This document shows positions 10,157 through 20,099 of a stretch of DNA of 64,000 nt, in pieces. The stretch comes from Halalkalibacter alkalisediminis (GTDB taxonomy: Bacteria > Bacillota > Bacilli > Bacillales > Bacillaceae_D): assembly GCF_028610705.1 (NCBI RefSeq), contig NZ_JAQQWT010000013.1, positions 39,273 through 103,272 on the forward strand, written 5' to 3'. A model generated the notes under the pieces. That model made no database searches. It saw only the letters and a program-made list of their open reading frames with translations, and was not told where the DNA came from. The translations under genes and the position numbers were made by a program. Position 1 is the first letter of the stretch. Each line of letters opens with the position of its first letter.

Positions 10157-11299
10157 ATGGTAGAGCTTATTAAAGGACCTATTTATGAACATAAACAAAC
10201 AAAAAAGTTACTCCATTATTTGCCGAGCCGGAGTATGGTCTTTCTTTGGCACGAAGACCTAGATGGGGTAGCAGTGGATGGCTTAATAGCAGCTAAAGTA
10301 AAAGCTGTTGTTAATGGCAGAGCATCAATGAGTGGTCGATATAATCAGCACCATGTAAGAAATCTTCTTCGAGCGGGGATTCCAGTCTTCGATATTACAT
10401 CCTTAAATGTAATAGAAGGCAAAGAATTGTATCAAGGAGAAGAAGCAATCATCTTTCAAAATGAGCTTTATATACAAGGTTTCGAAGAAAGTGAGCCGAC
10501 ATATATAGCTAAGTTAGTTGCCTATTCGGATGAACTAATTGAATTGAAAGATAAGCAAGCTGTCGCCAATTACTCACAACTATTTCAAGATTTTGTTCAT
10601 AATACATTGTCATATGCAAAGAAAGAGTGTGATTGGTTTACAGAACATGTGACTATACCAAGCTCCTTTCATACGATTAAAGATAAGGAAGTCTTTATCG
10701 TAGCAAGAAATACAAATTATGAGAAAGATATACGTGCCTTGCGTCACGCATTACTAAAAAAAGAAGTGGTGATCGTAGCGGTTGATGGGGCTGCTGATGG
10801 TTTATTGAAACAAAGAATCTGTCCGGACTTTATTATAGGGGACATGGATTCAATTAGTGCTCAGGCTTTCGAATGTGGAGCAACCTTATTATGTCACGAG
10901 CATCCAAATGGTTCTTCTCCAGGAAGGGACCGACTTGAACAGTTAGGTTATCAAGTAGAAACGATTAAATTTGTCGGTACGAGCGAGGATGTGGCAATAA
11001 CAGCTTCCTACCTATCAGGAGCCAATCATATCTTCTTAATTGGCTGCCGAATTGGAATGACAGAGTTTCTTGAAAAAGGAAGGCCTGGAATGGGGTCAAC
11101 CTGGTTAAGCCGAATTCAAGCAGGGGAGAAGTTGACAGACTTAAAAGGAATTCATACATTAATGGGCAAAGGAAATGTATTCTCCTTAGCTTGGCGGAGG
11201 AATAATCGATTTAAGACTAAGATCGTAAAATCCATTCAGAACCTTCTTCCTGACAAAATAACGCCTTGGAAGAAGAAGGAGGTCCTTCGTCATGATTGA
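10157..11299 (+). CDS. SteA-like protein with a thiamine-pyrophosphokinase-like domain
   Basis: About 380 residues. The N-terminal half resembles the putative cytokinetic-ring protein SteA described in actinobacteria; the middle carries a TPK-like segment (VAVDGAADGLLKQRICPDFIIGDMDSIS) in which Asp-rich metal/nucleotide-binding residues are kept. The C-terminus (from about 340) has a hydrophobic, then basic tail. ATG at 10157 is preceded by AAAGAGGG; an upstream in-frame ATG at 10106 has no such site. It overlaps the next gene, a GT2 glycosyltransferase, by 8 bases, so they are translationally coupled. A role in cell-envelope polysaccharide or division is inference from the neighbours and the SteA name; the biochemical activity is unknown. 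Confidence 0.7.
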   Translation: MVELIKGPIYEHKQTKKLLHYLPSRSMVFLWHEDLDGVAVDGLIAAKVKAVVNGRASMSGRYNQHHVRNLLRAGIPVFDITSLNVIEGKELYQGEEAIIFQNELYIQGFEESEPTYIAKLVAYSDELIELKDKQAVANYSQLFQDFVHNTLSYAKKECDWFTEHVTIPSSFHTIKDKEVFIVARNTNYEKDIRALRHALLKKEVVIVAVDGAADGLLKQRICPDFIIGDMDSISAQAFECGATLLCHEHPNGSSPGRDRLEQLGYQVETIKFVGTSEDVAITASYLSGANHIFLIGCRIGMTEFLEKGRPGMGSTWLSRIQAGEKLTDLKGIHTLMGKGNVFSLAWRRNNRFKTKIVKSIQNLLPDKITPWKKKEVLRHD

Positions 11300-11957
11300 T
11301 GTTACTTATATTATTCCTGCCTATAATGAAGAAGGCAGAATTGAGAAAACACTACAAGCGTTAAAGAACATCACTCATTCAAGTGAAATTATCGTCGTAG
11401 ATGATGGTAGTACTGACCGAACGGCGGAAATTGCAAAACAATACGCTGATCAAGTGATTTCTTACCCTGTTAATAAAGGAAAAGGCTATGCTCTAAAGCA
11501 AGGTTGGCGAGAAGCGAATGGGACCTTTATTGCGTGTCTTGACGCCGACCTAGAAGAGACAGCGGAAGAAATCCTCTCTTTGATTGAACCAATCAAAAAG
11601 GGAGAGGCGGATATTGCGATTTCCATTATCAAGCCAGGAAAAAGGGCAGGGGCTGGAATTGTGAAAAAAAGAGTACAAGCACTTGTTTACAAAAAAACAG
11701 GTGTGAAGTTAGAAGCCCCCTTATCGGGACAACGTGTGTTTCATCGAAAATGGCTCCCAATGCTTCTGAACAAAACCTATAAAGGGTTTGGTATAGAAAC
11801 TCAAATGACAATTGATTTACTGTGTGCAGGAGCAAGTTATCTCGAGGTAGCGACAACGATGAAGCATAGAGAAATGGGACGAGATCTTAAGGGCTTCTAT
11901 CATAGGTTGAAGCAATGGGTTGATATTGAAAAGCAATTAAGAGGGGTTCAGTCATGA
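11292..11957 (+). CDS. Family 2 glycosyltransferase
   Basis: 221 residues with a GT-A fold N-terminus: YIIPAYNEEGRIEKTL, the nucleotide-binding VVDDGSTDRTAEIA, and a DXD-type motif in CLDADLEE. The acceptor region (GAGIVKKRVQALVYKKTG, LSGQRVFHRKW) resembles polyprenyl-phosphate or lipid-linked sugar transferases of the DPM1 type, but there are no C-terminal membrane helices. The start overlaps the SteA-like gene by 8 bases and its stop overlaps the next gene by 4 bases (ATGA). The substrate is not predictable. Confidence 0.85.
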   Translation: MIDVTYIIPAYNEEGRIEKTLQALKNITHSSEIIVVDDGSTDRTAEIAKQYADQVISYPVNKGKGYALKQGWREANGTFIACLDADLEETAEEILSLIEPIKKGEADIAISIIKPGKRAGAGIVKKRVQALVYKKTGVKLEAPLSGQRVFHRKWLPMLLNKTYKGFGIETQMTIDLLCAGASYLEVATTMKHREMGRDLKGFYHRLKQWVDIEKQLRGVQS

Positions 11958-12751
11958 TGGCCTTTTTTATTTCAGTTCCCATTATTGCTTACTTTAGTAT
12001 GATTGCCTTTAAAAGAATGAATCTTAGTGTGAAGAATTACGAAGGGAAGGATGTGCCATACAGCTTAGGGGTTCTAATCTTTTATAGCTACTCGTTTCTG
12101 TACGCATATCCTCCGCATATAAATCCAGCTTTTTCCGTTGCTTCCTTTGCTTTTCTTTTAAGTATCTGGTTATTCGGTTTACTTGATGACGTCTATGGAA
12201 AGCCGTACCCTAAAGGTTTAAAAGGACATATGATGTACTTCTTTAAAAATCATATATTGACTACTGGCTTACTTAAGGCTGGCGGTACAATTGTGGCTGC
12301 TATCCTGTTTCTCTGGGTGAGTGAATTAAGATCCTATTTCGCTTATGTTGTCGCTTTCTTGCTAATAACGGGCTTGCCACATGTGATGAACCTTTTTGAT
12401 ACAAGGCCACTTCGTGTATGGAAATTGACCGTAAGTTTGACGATTTTAATCATGATTTTCAACCCTCTACCTTCTTTTCTATTTGTACTCATGCTTTTAA
12501 TGGTATTTTATATTTGGTATGTGTTAGAAGGATCTAGGAAGGCCATGTTAGGAGACAATGGTGCAACCGTAGTTGGAGCTATTTTGGCTGTCGTTGTTGT
12601 GAACCACGTATCCTTCTCTGTTCAATATAGCTTTCTTGTGTTTGTGTTAGCGATGATATTAGTGGCAGAAAAATATTCTTTTTCTGCTTTTATTGAAAAA
12701 TCTCGGTTTTTAAGAACAATTGATCAAATTGGGATTATAAAAAAAGGATGA
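11954..12751 (+). CDS. WecA/MraY-like polyprenyl-phosphate phosphosugar transferase (divergent)
   Basis: 265 residues with about eight membrane segments. Three signatures of the GT4/PNPT superfamily can be matched in order: GLLDDVYGK followed by KGLKGH (equivalent to the DD of MraY/WecA), NLFDTRPLR (in place of the usual NLxDG), and MLGDNGATVVG (in place of GDTGS). The second is divergent, so the substrate may be unusual or the enzyme degenerate. Start ATGA overlaps the GT2 stop and GAGGGG lies upstream. The three-gene operon ends at a strong terminator. A role in making a lipid-linked glycan is inference from this pairing. Confidence 0.7.
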   Translation: MMAFFISVPIIAYFSMIAFKRMNLSVKNYEGKDVPYSLGVLIFYSYSFLYAYPPHINPAFSVASFAFLLSIWLFGLLDDVYGKPYPKGLKGHMMYFFKNHILTTGLLKAGGTIVAAILFLWVSELRSYFAYVVAFLLITGLPHVMNLFDTRPLRVWKLTVSLTILIMIFNPLPSFLFVLMLLMVFYIWYVLEGSRKAMLGDNGATVVGAILAVVVVNHVSFSVQYSFLVFVLAMILVAEKYSFSAFIEKSRFLRTIDQIGIIKKG

Positions 12752-12762
12752 AAAATGCAAAG

Positions 12763-12792
12763 GCCCCTAGTTTTAAATTGCTAACTAGGGGC
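12763..12792. terminator. Bidirectional terminator between the glycan operon and the DUF2627 gene
   Basis: GCCCCTAGTT pairs perfectly with AACTAGGGGC around a 10-base loop, between two convergent genes. Confidence 0.8.
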
Positions 12793-12804
12793 TGATCAAG
12801 GTAT

Positions 12805-13041
12805 TTATTTCTTTTTAAACCTGGGAGCAATTTTCCCATTTTTGCGATCGCGATAAAAAATAAACCCTCCAATAAAGCTTAAACAAACAATAAAAAGAAT
12901 AAGCCCACTAAAAAATTGCAGTGTTAGATTAGAAAACGGGCTATTTAATATTTGAAAGATCGTATCTCTCATTAATTTAATTCCATACCCGGCAATTACA
13001 CCTGGTATGACCAAGATCATTAAAGCTAAAAAGCGTCCCAT
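12805..13041 (-). CDS. DUF2627 small membrane protein (YqzF-like)
   Basis: 78 residues with two membrane helices (about 5-22 and 42-63) and a very basic C-terminus (KNGKIAPRFKKK). The sequence matches the DUF2627 family; B. subtilis yqzF lies in the same place, just before bkdR. No function is known. ATG is preceded by AAAGAGG. Confidence 0.8.
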   Translation of the reverse strand: MGRFLALMILVIPGVIAGYGIKLMRDTIFQILNSPFSNLTLQFFSGLILFIVCLSFIGGFIFYRDRKNGKIAPRFKKK

Positions 13042-13261
13042 ATTTATGCCTCTTTCATTCTGAGTATGTCGAAAGCAGGTTACGTCACTCTTTTCATGTA
13101 ACGATTTGCCTGTGTTGAAGAAGAAACCTTTACCTTCTATATTAACTAAAAACTTTACGTGTGTACATGTTTAGTAGTTGCATTTTTGTGTCATTTGCGT
13201 AATAGTAAAGGGAGAATTAATACTAGAAGTTAAGACCAAGTCTTAAAAAGGGGGAGTGTGA

Positions 13262-15310
13262 ATGAAACGAGCTATAATTATTGGAGCGGGTCAAGGTGGA
13301 ACTGCTTTGTTTCATTTACTAATGGATATGGAACACATTCAAGTAATGGCCGTGTTTGATATCAACCCATCTGCCCCTGGATTAAAGAAAGCTCATAGCT
13401 GTCATGTAGAGGTGGGGAACGATTGGAAAAAGTGTGATTATGAACACATCGATTTTGTTTTTGAAGCTACAGGAGATCCCAATGTATTAATTGATTTACG
13501 GAAAACCCTAAAGCCTAGAACGATGATTGTTCCGTCACAATTAGCTAGTTTATTTTACTCATTGATGAAAGAAAAAGATCAATTGATTCAAACGTTGAAT
13601 GAACAGATGTCAATTCAAGAGACGATTTTAAATTCTACATATGACGGCATGATTGCAATAGATAACAAAGAAAGAATCCTTATATTTAACGAGGCGGCAG
13701 AACGTATTTCTGATATAAAGGCTAAGGAAGCAATTGGAAAGTCTATTAAGGAAGTATTGCCTTCAAGTGGACTTCCGCGCTTACTGAAAACAAAGCAAGT
13801 CGAACACCATCGTACGCAGCAATTTGAAAATGGCACAAGTGTCATTACAACAAGGGTGCCAATGTTTGAAAAAGGGCGTTTTATAGGGGCGATGGCTGTC
13901 TTTAAAGATGTGACTGAAATCGTTGAGATTTCAGATCAAGTAACGAACCTTAAAAAGATCCAGACGATGCTTGAAGCCATTATTCACTCCTCCGATGATG
14001 CCATTTCGGTTGTTGATGAAAATGGCAGTGGGATCCTGATAAACCCTGCTTACACGAGGCTAACGGGTTTATCACCTGACCAAGTAATAGGACATCCTGC
14101 AACAGCTGATATTTCTGAAGGGGAAAGCATGCATTTACAAGTCCTCGAAACAGGGAAAGCTGTAAGAGGAGTGCCACTAAAAGTTGGACCGAACATGAAA
14201 GACGTCATCGTCAATGTCGCTCCGATTATCGTGGATGGAAAAAAAAGAGGAAGCGTCGGTGTCATTCATGATGTATCAGAATTGACATCCTTACATAATC
14301 AGCTTGAAAAAGCAAAAAAACGCATCCAAACGCTCGAAGCTAAATACTCTTTTGATGAAATCGTTGGAAGCTCGGATGAAATGCGAGTGGCTAAAGAGCA
14401 AGCAAAATTAGCTGCCTCTACACCAGCCACGATTTTATTGAGGGGAGAATCAGGGACTGGGAAAGAACTGTTTGCTCACGCTATACACAATGAGAGCGGA
14501 CGACGAGGCCAATCATTCGTTCGAGTTAATTGTGCAGCGCTATCTGAGAATTTGTTAGAGAGTGAGCTATTTGGTTATGAAGAAGGTGCTTTCTCAGGGG
14601 CAAAACGAGGAGGCAAGAGAGGACTTTTTGAAGAAGCGGATAACGGGAGCATCTTTCTCGATGAGTTAGGAGAGCTCTCGAGTTCTATGCAAGCCAAGCT
14701 TCTTCGAGTATTGCAAGAACAAGAAATTGTCCGAGTGGGTGGGACCAAACCCATTACGATTAATGTTCGGATTATCACGGCAACCAATGTTAATCTTGAA
14801 AAAGCAATTGCGGAAGGACGTTTTCGTGAAGATCTTTACTATCGATTAAATAAATTTCCTATTTACATACCTCCTTTACGTGAACGAACGAATGATTTAA
14901 AAGTACTAGCGGTTCATTTACTCTCGAAACTAAATAAAGACTACGGGCGCTATGTCCAATCGATTTCAGATGAAGCGATCGACTATTTAAGTGCTTATCA
15001 TTGGCCAGGGAATGTCAGAGAGTTAGAAAATGTGCTAGCTCGAACGATGATATACATGGAACCGTCGAATCAATATGTAGAACGACATCATTTGCCTACC
15101 TTAAATGAAGGAATTTCAAAGGTCACAATAGAGAAGCTCGTAGAAAAAGAGTTAGATGGGAACTTACAACAATTAATGACTAATTATGAAAAGAATATTC
15201 TCACTCAGACATTAGAGCGTTACAATGGCAATCGAACAAAAGCAGCAAAATCCTTAGGGATATCGATTCGATCACTTTATTATAAATTAGAAAAATACAA
15301 TCTTGCATAA
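13262..15310 (+). CDS. bkdR: BkdR, sigma-54-dependent activator of the bkd operon
   Basis: 682 residues. The N-terminus is a Rossmann-like domain ([17 protein letters not shown]), followed by two PAS domains (about 115-225 and 240-350) and the AAA+ sigma-54 interaction domain with Walker A GESGTGKE near 395 and the sigma-54 contact loop GAFSGAK near 442. A Fis-type helix-turn-helix ends the protein ([20 protein letters not shown]). It should activate the -24/-12 promoter 110 bases downstream. ATG is preceded by AAGGGGGAG. The domain plan matches B. subtilis BkdR (YqiR). Confidence 0.95.
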   Translation: MKRAIIIGAGQGGTALFHLLMDMEHIQVMAVFDINPSAPGLKKAHSCHVEVGNDWKKCDYEHIDFVFEATGDPNVLIDLRKTLKPRTMIVPSQLASLFYSLMKEKDQLIQTLNEQMSIQETILNSTYDGMIAIDNKERILIFNEAAERISDIKAKEAIGKSIKEVLPSSGLPRLLKTKQVEHHRTQQFENGTSVITTRVPMFEKGRFIGAMAVFKDVTEIVEISDQVTNLKKIQTMLEAIIHSSDDAISVVDENGSGILINPAYTRLTGLSPDQVIGHPATADISEGESMHLQVLETGKAVRGVPLKVGPNMKDVIVNVAPIIVDGKKRGSVGVIHDVSELTSLHNQLEKAKKRIQTLEAKYSFDEIVGSSDEMRVAKEQAKLAASTPATILLRGESGTGKELFAHAIHNESGRRGQSFVRVNCAALSENLLESELFGYEEGAFSGAKRGGKRGLFEEADNGSIFLDELGELSSSMQAKLLRVLQEQEIVRVGGTKPITINVRIITATNVNLEKAIAEGRFREDLYYRLNKFPIYIPPLRERTNDLKVLAVHLLSKLNKDYGRYVQSISDEAIDYLSAYHWPGNVRELENVLARTMIYMEPSNQYVERHHLPTLNEGISKVTIEKLVEKELDGNLQQLMTNYEKNILTQTLERYNGNRTKAAKSLGISIRSLYYKLEKYNLA

Positions 15311-15353
15311 AATTGCATGCAGTTTATTGCATGTCAGTGAAAAAACTTGCATG
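15303..15353 (+). promoter_or_regulatory. Upstream activator site with repeated TTGCATG, likely BkdR-binding
   Basis: TTGCATG occurs at 15313–15319, 15327–15333 and 15347–15353, plus TTGCAT at 15303–15308, overlapping the bkdR stop. The cluster sits 65–115 bases upstream of the sigma-54 promoter, the usual distance for an enhancer-type activator. BkdR as the binder is inference. Confidence 0.6.
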
Positions 15354-15417
15354 TTTTAATTTTGGAATGTGATCGTTTTGTGAAGACTGATAAGGGTTTA
15401 CCACCATGACTCGGTTA

Positions 15418-15433
15418 TGGCACGATACTTGCA
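15418..15433 (+). promoter_or_regulatory. Sigma-54 (-24/-12) promoter of the bkd operon
   Basis: TGGCAC, five bases, TTGCA: an exact match to the sigma-54 consensus with the required GG and GC dinucleotides ten bases apart. It lies 57 bases before the bcd start. Confidence 0.92.
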
Positions 15434-15489
15434 ACAAAGAGAGTGACTACATCTTGATGCCAGGATGACTTATTCAAGGAGGCTACAAC

Positions 15490-16584
15490 ATGGAATTATT
15501 TTCATATATGGAAGATTACGATTACGAGCAAGTGGTCGTATGTCAAGATAAACTATCAGGATTAAAAGCGATCATTGCGATTCATGATACAACACTCGGA
15601 CCTGCTCTTGGGGGAACGAGAATGTGGATGTATAACTCTGAAGCTGATGCGTTTGAGGATGCGCTTCGTTTGGCGAAAGGGATGACTTATAAAAATGCGG
15701 CTGCTGGTTTGAACTTAGGCGGCGGGAAAACCGTTATTATCGGTGACCCACGTAAAGATAAGAATGAAGAGATGTTTCGTGCATTTGGTCGCTACATCCA
15801 AGGTTTAAATGGTCGTTATATCACAGCTGAGGATGTTGGAACAACGGTTCAAGACATGGATACCATTTACGAGGAAACAGACTATGTAACTGGGATTTCA
15901 CCTGCTTTTGGTTCGTCTGGAAATCCTTCTCCTGTAACGGCTTACGGTGTATATGTTGGAATGAAAGCAGCAGCTAAAGAGGCGTTCGGTTCAGATGATT
16001 TAGCTGGTAAGACGATTGCGGTTCAAGGGGTAGGGAACGTTGCCTATAACTTATGTAAACATCTACATGAAGAAGGTGCGAACTTGATCGTAACGGATAT
16101 TCATAAGGAATCTGTCCAACGTGCTGTTACAGATTTTAATGCTAAAGCTGTTGACGTAAATGATATTTACGGAGTAGAGTGTGATATTTTTGCTCCTTGT
16201 GCGTTAGGAGCGATCATTAATGATCTAACGATTCCACAGTTAAAAGCAAAAGTCATCGCTGGTGCGGCAAATAACCAATTAAAAGAAGAACGTCATGGTA
16301 GCTTGATTCATGAAATGGGGATTGTATATGCTCCAGATTATGTCATTAACGCTGGTGGCGTAATTAATGTAGCGGATGAGTTAAATGGCTATAACAGTGA
16401 ACGTGCTCTGAAAAAAGTAGAAGGAATTTACCAAAACATTGAGAAGGTATTTGATATCTCAAAACGAGATCGAATTCCAACATTTAAAGCTGCAGATCGT
16501 ATGGCAGAAGAACGAATTGAAAGAATGAGAAGGTCTCGCCGACAGTTTTTACAGAACGGACACCATATTTTATCTCGCCGCTAA
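15490..16584 (+). CDS. bcd: Leucine dehydrogenase
   Basis: NAD-dependent oxidative deamination of leucine, isoleucine and valine to branched-chain 2-oxo acids, feeding the BkdAB complex. 364 residues. The catalytic lysines are in [18 protein letters not shown] and the dinucleotide fold in [15 protein letters not shown] at 15490 preceded by AAGGAGG. First gene of the sigma-54 operon here; in B. subtilis ptb precedes it and buk follows it. Confidence 0.96.
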   Translation: MELFSYMEDYDYEQVVVCQDKLSGLKAIIAIHDTTLGPALGGTRMWMYNSEADAFEDALRLAKGMTYKNAAAGLNLGGGKTVIIGDPRKDKNEEMFRAFGRYIQGLNGRYITAEDVGTTVQDMDTIYEETDYVTGISPAFGSSGNPSPVTAYGVYVGMKAAAKEAFGSDDLAGKTIAVQGVGNVAYNLCKHLHEEGANLIVTDIHKESVQRAVTDFNAKAVDVNDIYGVECDIFAPCALGAIINDLTIPQLKAKVIAGAANNQLKEERHGSLIHEMGIVYAPDYVINAGGVINVADELNGYNSERALKKVEGIYQNIEKVFDISKRDRIPTFKAADRMAEERIERMRRSRRQFLQNGHHILSRR

Positions 16585-16633
16585 TATAGAGAAGCGAATA
16601 TGTTGAAGTTGTGAACGAGGAGGAGAACATGGA

Positions 16634-18055
16634 ATGGCTGAAGAATATGATCTTGTCATCTTAGGGGCAGGGACTGGTGGCTACGTAGCTGCTATCCGTG
16701 CAGCTCAACATGGAATGAAAGTTGCAGTTGTAGAAAAAGAAAAACTTGGTGGTACCTGCTTGCATAAAGGTTGTATACCGAGTAAAGCATTGTTAAGAAG
16801 CGCAGAGGTTTTTGCGACAACAAAGCGTTCAGAAGATTTCGGTGTTGTGACAAGCGACGTTCATCTAGATTTTCAAAAAGTCCAGGAACGAAAGAACGCC
16901 ATCGTTGATCAACTGCATCGAGGGGTGCAGCACCTAATGAAAAAAGGAAAGATTGATGTATTTGAAGGAATAGGTCGAATTCTAGGGCCTTCCATTTTTT
17001 CTCCTACACCAGGAACGATTTCAATCGAACGAACAGATGGAGAAGAAAATACGATGTTAATTCCTCAATACGTTCTAATTGCTACAGGATCGTCCCCTAG
17101 GTCGCTTCCTGGATTAGAAGTAGACGGAAACTATGTTATGACTTCGGATCATGCACTAGCACTTGAACAGTTACCATCGTCTATTTTGATTGTAGGTGGT
17201 GGAGTAATTGGAATCGAGTGGGCATCGATGCTTTCGGATTTCGGTGTTGATGTGACCGTCATTGAATTTGCCAAACAGATCTTGCCAACTGAAGATGAAG
17301 ACATTGCCAAGGAAGCGGCGAAACAGTTAAAGAAAAAAGGCATCAAAATTGTAACGAATGCCAAGGTTCTCCCTGAGACATTAGAAAAGAGCGAAGATAT
17401 TACGATTCGTGCAGATGTCGATGGTACGGAGCAAACATTCCAGGCAGAGAAACTATTACTATCAGTAGGGCGTAGCCCGAATGTGAACAATATCGGGTTA
17501 GAAAACACTGATATCCAATTAGAAAACGGCGCTATTAAAGTAAATGAATTCGGACAAACAAAAGAATCTCATATGTATGCAATCGGTGATGTTATTGGCG
17601 GGTTGCAGCTTGCTCATGTTGCTTCTCACGAAGGGATCATTGCAGTTGATCATTTGGCAGGTAAAAAGCCAGATCCAATCAATTATGATTCTGTTCCAAA
17701 GTGCATTTACAGTAACCCAGAAATGGCGAGTGTCGGCTTGACGGAAGCACAAGCTAAGGAAAAAGGGTTTAAGATTAAAGTAGGATCATTCCCTTTTAAA
17801 GCTGTTGGGAAAGCATTAGTTTATGGGGATGCTGAAGGATTTGTGAAAGTGATTTCCAATGCAGATAACGATGATCTATTAGGTGTACATATGATTGGGC
17901 CTCACGTAACGGATCTGATCTCAGAGGCAGCACTCGCAAAGGTGTTGGATGCTGCGCATTTTGAAGTAGCAGAAATGATTCACCCACATCCAACTTTATC
18001 TGAAGTCATCGGGGAAGCGGCTTTGGCTGTTGATGGTCTTGCGATCCATTCATAA
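16634..18055 (+). CDS. lpdV: Dihydrolipoyl dehydrogenase (E3 of branched-chain keto acid dehydrogenase)
   Basis: FAD enzyme that reoxidises the lipoyl groups of BkdB. 473 residues: FAD-binding GAGTGGYVAA, redox-active disulfide Cys42–Cys47 (GGTCLHKGC), NAD-binding GGGVIGIEWA, the central FAD motif AIGDVIGGLQLAHVA, and the C-terminal dimerisation domain with the catalytic HPHPTLSE. ATG at 16634 follows AGGAGGAGAA; an overlapping ATG at 16629 is out of frame. Confidence 0.96.
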   Translation: MAEEYDLVILGAGTGGYVAAIRAAQHGMKVAVVEKEKLGGTCLHKGCIPSKALLRSAEVFATTKRSEDFGVVTSDVHLDFQKVQERKNAIVDQLHRGVQHLMKKGKIDVFEGIGRILGPSIFSPTPGTISIERTDGEENTMLIPQYVLIATGSSPRSLPGLEVDGNYVMTSDHALALEQLPSSILIVGGGVIGIEWASMLSDFGVDVTVIEFAKQILPTEDEDIAKEAAKQLKKKGIKIVTNAKVLPETLEKSEDITIRADVDGTEQTFQAEKLLLSVGRSPNVNNIGLENTDIQLENGAIKVNEFGQTKESHMYAIGDVIGGLQLAHVASHEGIIAVDHLAGKKPDPINYDSVPKCIYSNPEMASVGLTEAQAKEKGFKIKVGSFPFKAVGKALVYGDAEGFVKVISNADNDDLLGVHMIGPHVTDLISEAALAKVLDAAHFEVAEMIHPHPTLSEVIGEAALAVDGLAIHS

Positions 18056-18081
18056 AAAGCAATACAAGAGGAGGAAGGAAA

Positions 18082-19077
18082 ATGACTGAAAATCGACATC
18101 ATGCTTTAGGCTTATCAGATGATACTGTGCTTGACATGTATAAAACGATGCTTCTTGCGCGTAAAATTGATGAACGCATGTGGCTATTAAATAGAGCTGG
18201 GAAAATTCCATTTGTGATCTCGTGTCAAGGACAGGAAGCTGCACAAGTAGGGGCGGCATATGCTCTTGATCGTAACAAAGATTACATTCTTCCTTATTAC
18301 CGAGATATGGGAGTTGTGCTAACCTTTGGAATGACAGCACAAGATCTTATGCTTTCTGGCTTTGCTAAAGCAGAAGACCCGAACTCAGGTGGTCGCCAAA
18401 TGCCTGGTCACTTCGGTCAAAAGAAAAACCGGATTGTAACAGGTTCTTCACCAGTTACAACACAAGTGCCTCATGCGGTTGGAATCGCTCTTGGGGGGAA
18501 AATGGAAGGCAAAGATTTCGTTACATTTACCACATTCGGGGAAGGTTCTTCTAACCAAGGGGATTTCCATGAAGGGGCGAACTTTGCAGGAGTTCACAAA
18601 CTTCCTGTTATTTTCATGTGTGAAAACAACAAGTACGCGATTTCTGTTCCAATTGAAAAACAGCTCGCTTGTGAAAATGTGTCTGATCGGGCAATTGGAT
18701 ATGGGATGCCCGGAATCACCGTTGACGGAAACGATCCGCTAGCTGTCTATCAAGCTGTAAAAGAAGCAGCAGATCGCGCGAGAAGAGGCGAAGGTCCTTC
18801 ATTAGTTGAAACCGTATCATACCGCCTGACTCCTCATTCGAGTGATGATGATGATCGTGCATATCGTCCTCGTGAAGAAGTGGAAGAAGCCAAAAAATTG
18901 GATGCCATTTATACTTTTGCTGATTACTTAAGAGAGCTCGGAATACTTACAGACGAACGGCAAACATCTATCGAAAATGAACTAGCGAAAATTGTAGACG
19001 ATGCGACGGATTATGCAGAGCAAGCGCCGTATGCCGATCCTGAAGATTTAATGAAGCATGTGTATGCAGAGGAATAG
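18082..19077 (+). CDS. bkdAA: Branched-chain 2-oxo acid dehydrogenase E1 alpha
   Basis: Decarboxylates branched-chain 2-oxo acids with thiamine diphosphate to give the acyl groups used for CoA esters and branched fatty acids. 331 residues with the ThDP motif GEGSSNQGDFHE...CENN and the loop segment YRLTPHSSDDDDRAYR. ATG after AAGAGGAGGAAGG. Tightly spaced with lpdV and bkdAB. Confidence 0.95.
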   Translation: MTENRHHALGLSDDTVLDMYKTMLLARKIDERMWLLNRAGKIPFVISCQGQEAAQVGAAYALDRNKDYILPYYRDMGVVLTFGMTAQDLMLSGFAKAEDPNSGGRQMPGHFGQKKNRIVTGSSPVTTQVPHAVGIALGGKMEGKDFVTFTTFGEGSSNQGDFHEGANFAGVHKLPVIFMCENNKYAISVPIEKQLACENVSDRAIGYGMPGITVDGNDPLAVYQAVKEAADRARRGEGPSLVETVSYRLTPHSSDDDDRAYRPREEVEEAKKLDAIYTFADYLRELGILTDERQTSIENELAKIVDDATDYAEQAPYADPEDLMKHVYAEE

Positions 19078-19095
19078 AGAGGGGGAGAAACGAGT

Positions 19096-20079
19096 ATGGC
19101 TATAATTTCTTATATAGAGGCAGTGACTCAAGCATTACGAGAAGAGATGGAGAGAGATGAAAAAGTTTTCGTTCTAGGAGAAGATGTTGGAGCACGCGGT
19201 GGGGTATTTAGAGCGACCAATGGCTTATATGAACAGTTTGGAGAACAACGTGTGATTGATACCCCATTAGCTGAATCTGCCATTGCAGGTGTTGGGATTG
19301 GAGCGGCGATGTATGGAATGAGACCTGTCGCTGAAATGCAATTTGCCGATTTCATCATGCCAGCGGTGAATCAAATCATCTCAGAGGCGGCCAAAATACG
19401 CTATCGTTCTAACAATGACTGGCAATGTCCAATAACGATTCGAGCTCCTTATGGCGGAGGTGTACACGGAGCACTCTACCACTCGCAATCGGTTGAGGCG
19501 ATCTTTGCAAGTGTCCCAGGTTTGAAAATTGTCATGCCTTCGACTCCTTATGACGTAAAAGGCTTACTTAAGGCTGCCATTCGTGATAACGACCCCGTTC
19601 TATTTTTCGAACATAAACGTGCTTATCGTTTAATAAAAGGCGAAGTACCAGCAGGTGATTACACGCTTCCAATCGGAAAAGCAGATGTAAAGCGTGAAGG
19701 GGAAGATATTACCGTTATTACGTATGGTCTATCCGTTCATTTCGCCTTGCAAGCTGCAGAACGTCTTGAAAAGGATGGGATATCAGCCCATATCCTTGAT
19801 TTAAGAACCGTTTATCCACTCGATAAAGAAGCGATTATTGAATCAGCTAGTAAGACGGGAAAGGTTTTATTAGTTACAGAAGATAATAAGGAAGGTAGTA
19901 TCATGGGTGAAGTGGCTGCGGTTATCGCTGAACATTGTTTATTTGATTTAGATGCTCCAATTAAGCGATTAGCTGGACCAGATGTCCCAGCAATGCCTTA
20001 TGCACCAACGATGGAAAAACATTTTATGATTAATCCAGATAAAGTAGAAGCGGCAATGAGAGAGCTTGCGGAGTTTTAA
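19096..20079 (+). CDS. bkdAB: Branched-chain 2-oxo acid dehydrogenase E1 beta
   Basis: Partner of BkdAA in the alpha2-beta2 E1. 327 residues with a pyrimidine-binding transketolase domain (GEDVGARGGVFRAT, DTPLAESAIAGVGIGAAMYGMRPVAEMQFADF) and a C-terminal transketolase domain. Preceded by AGAGGGGGAG and separated from bkdAA by 18 bases. Confidence 0.95.
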   Translation: MAIISYIEAVTQALREEMERDEKVFVLGEDVGARGGVFRATNGLYEQFGEQRVIDTPLAESAIAGVGIGAAMYGMRPVAEMQFADFIMPAVNQIISEAAKIRYRSNNDWQCPITIRAPYGGGVHGALYHSQSVEAIFASVPGLKIVMPSTPYDVKGLLKAAIRDNDPVLFFEHKRAYRLIKGEVPAGDYTLPIGKADVKREGEDITVITYGLSVHFALQAAERLEKDGISAHILDLRTVYPLDKEAIIESASKTGKVLLVTEDNKEGSIMGEVAAVIAEHCLFDLDAPIKRLAGPDVPAMPYAPTMEKHFMINPDKVEAAMRELAEF

Positions 20080-20099
20080 CTAGAAGGGAGGAATCCTAA

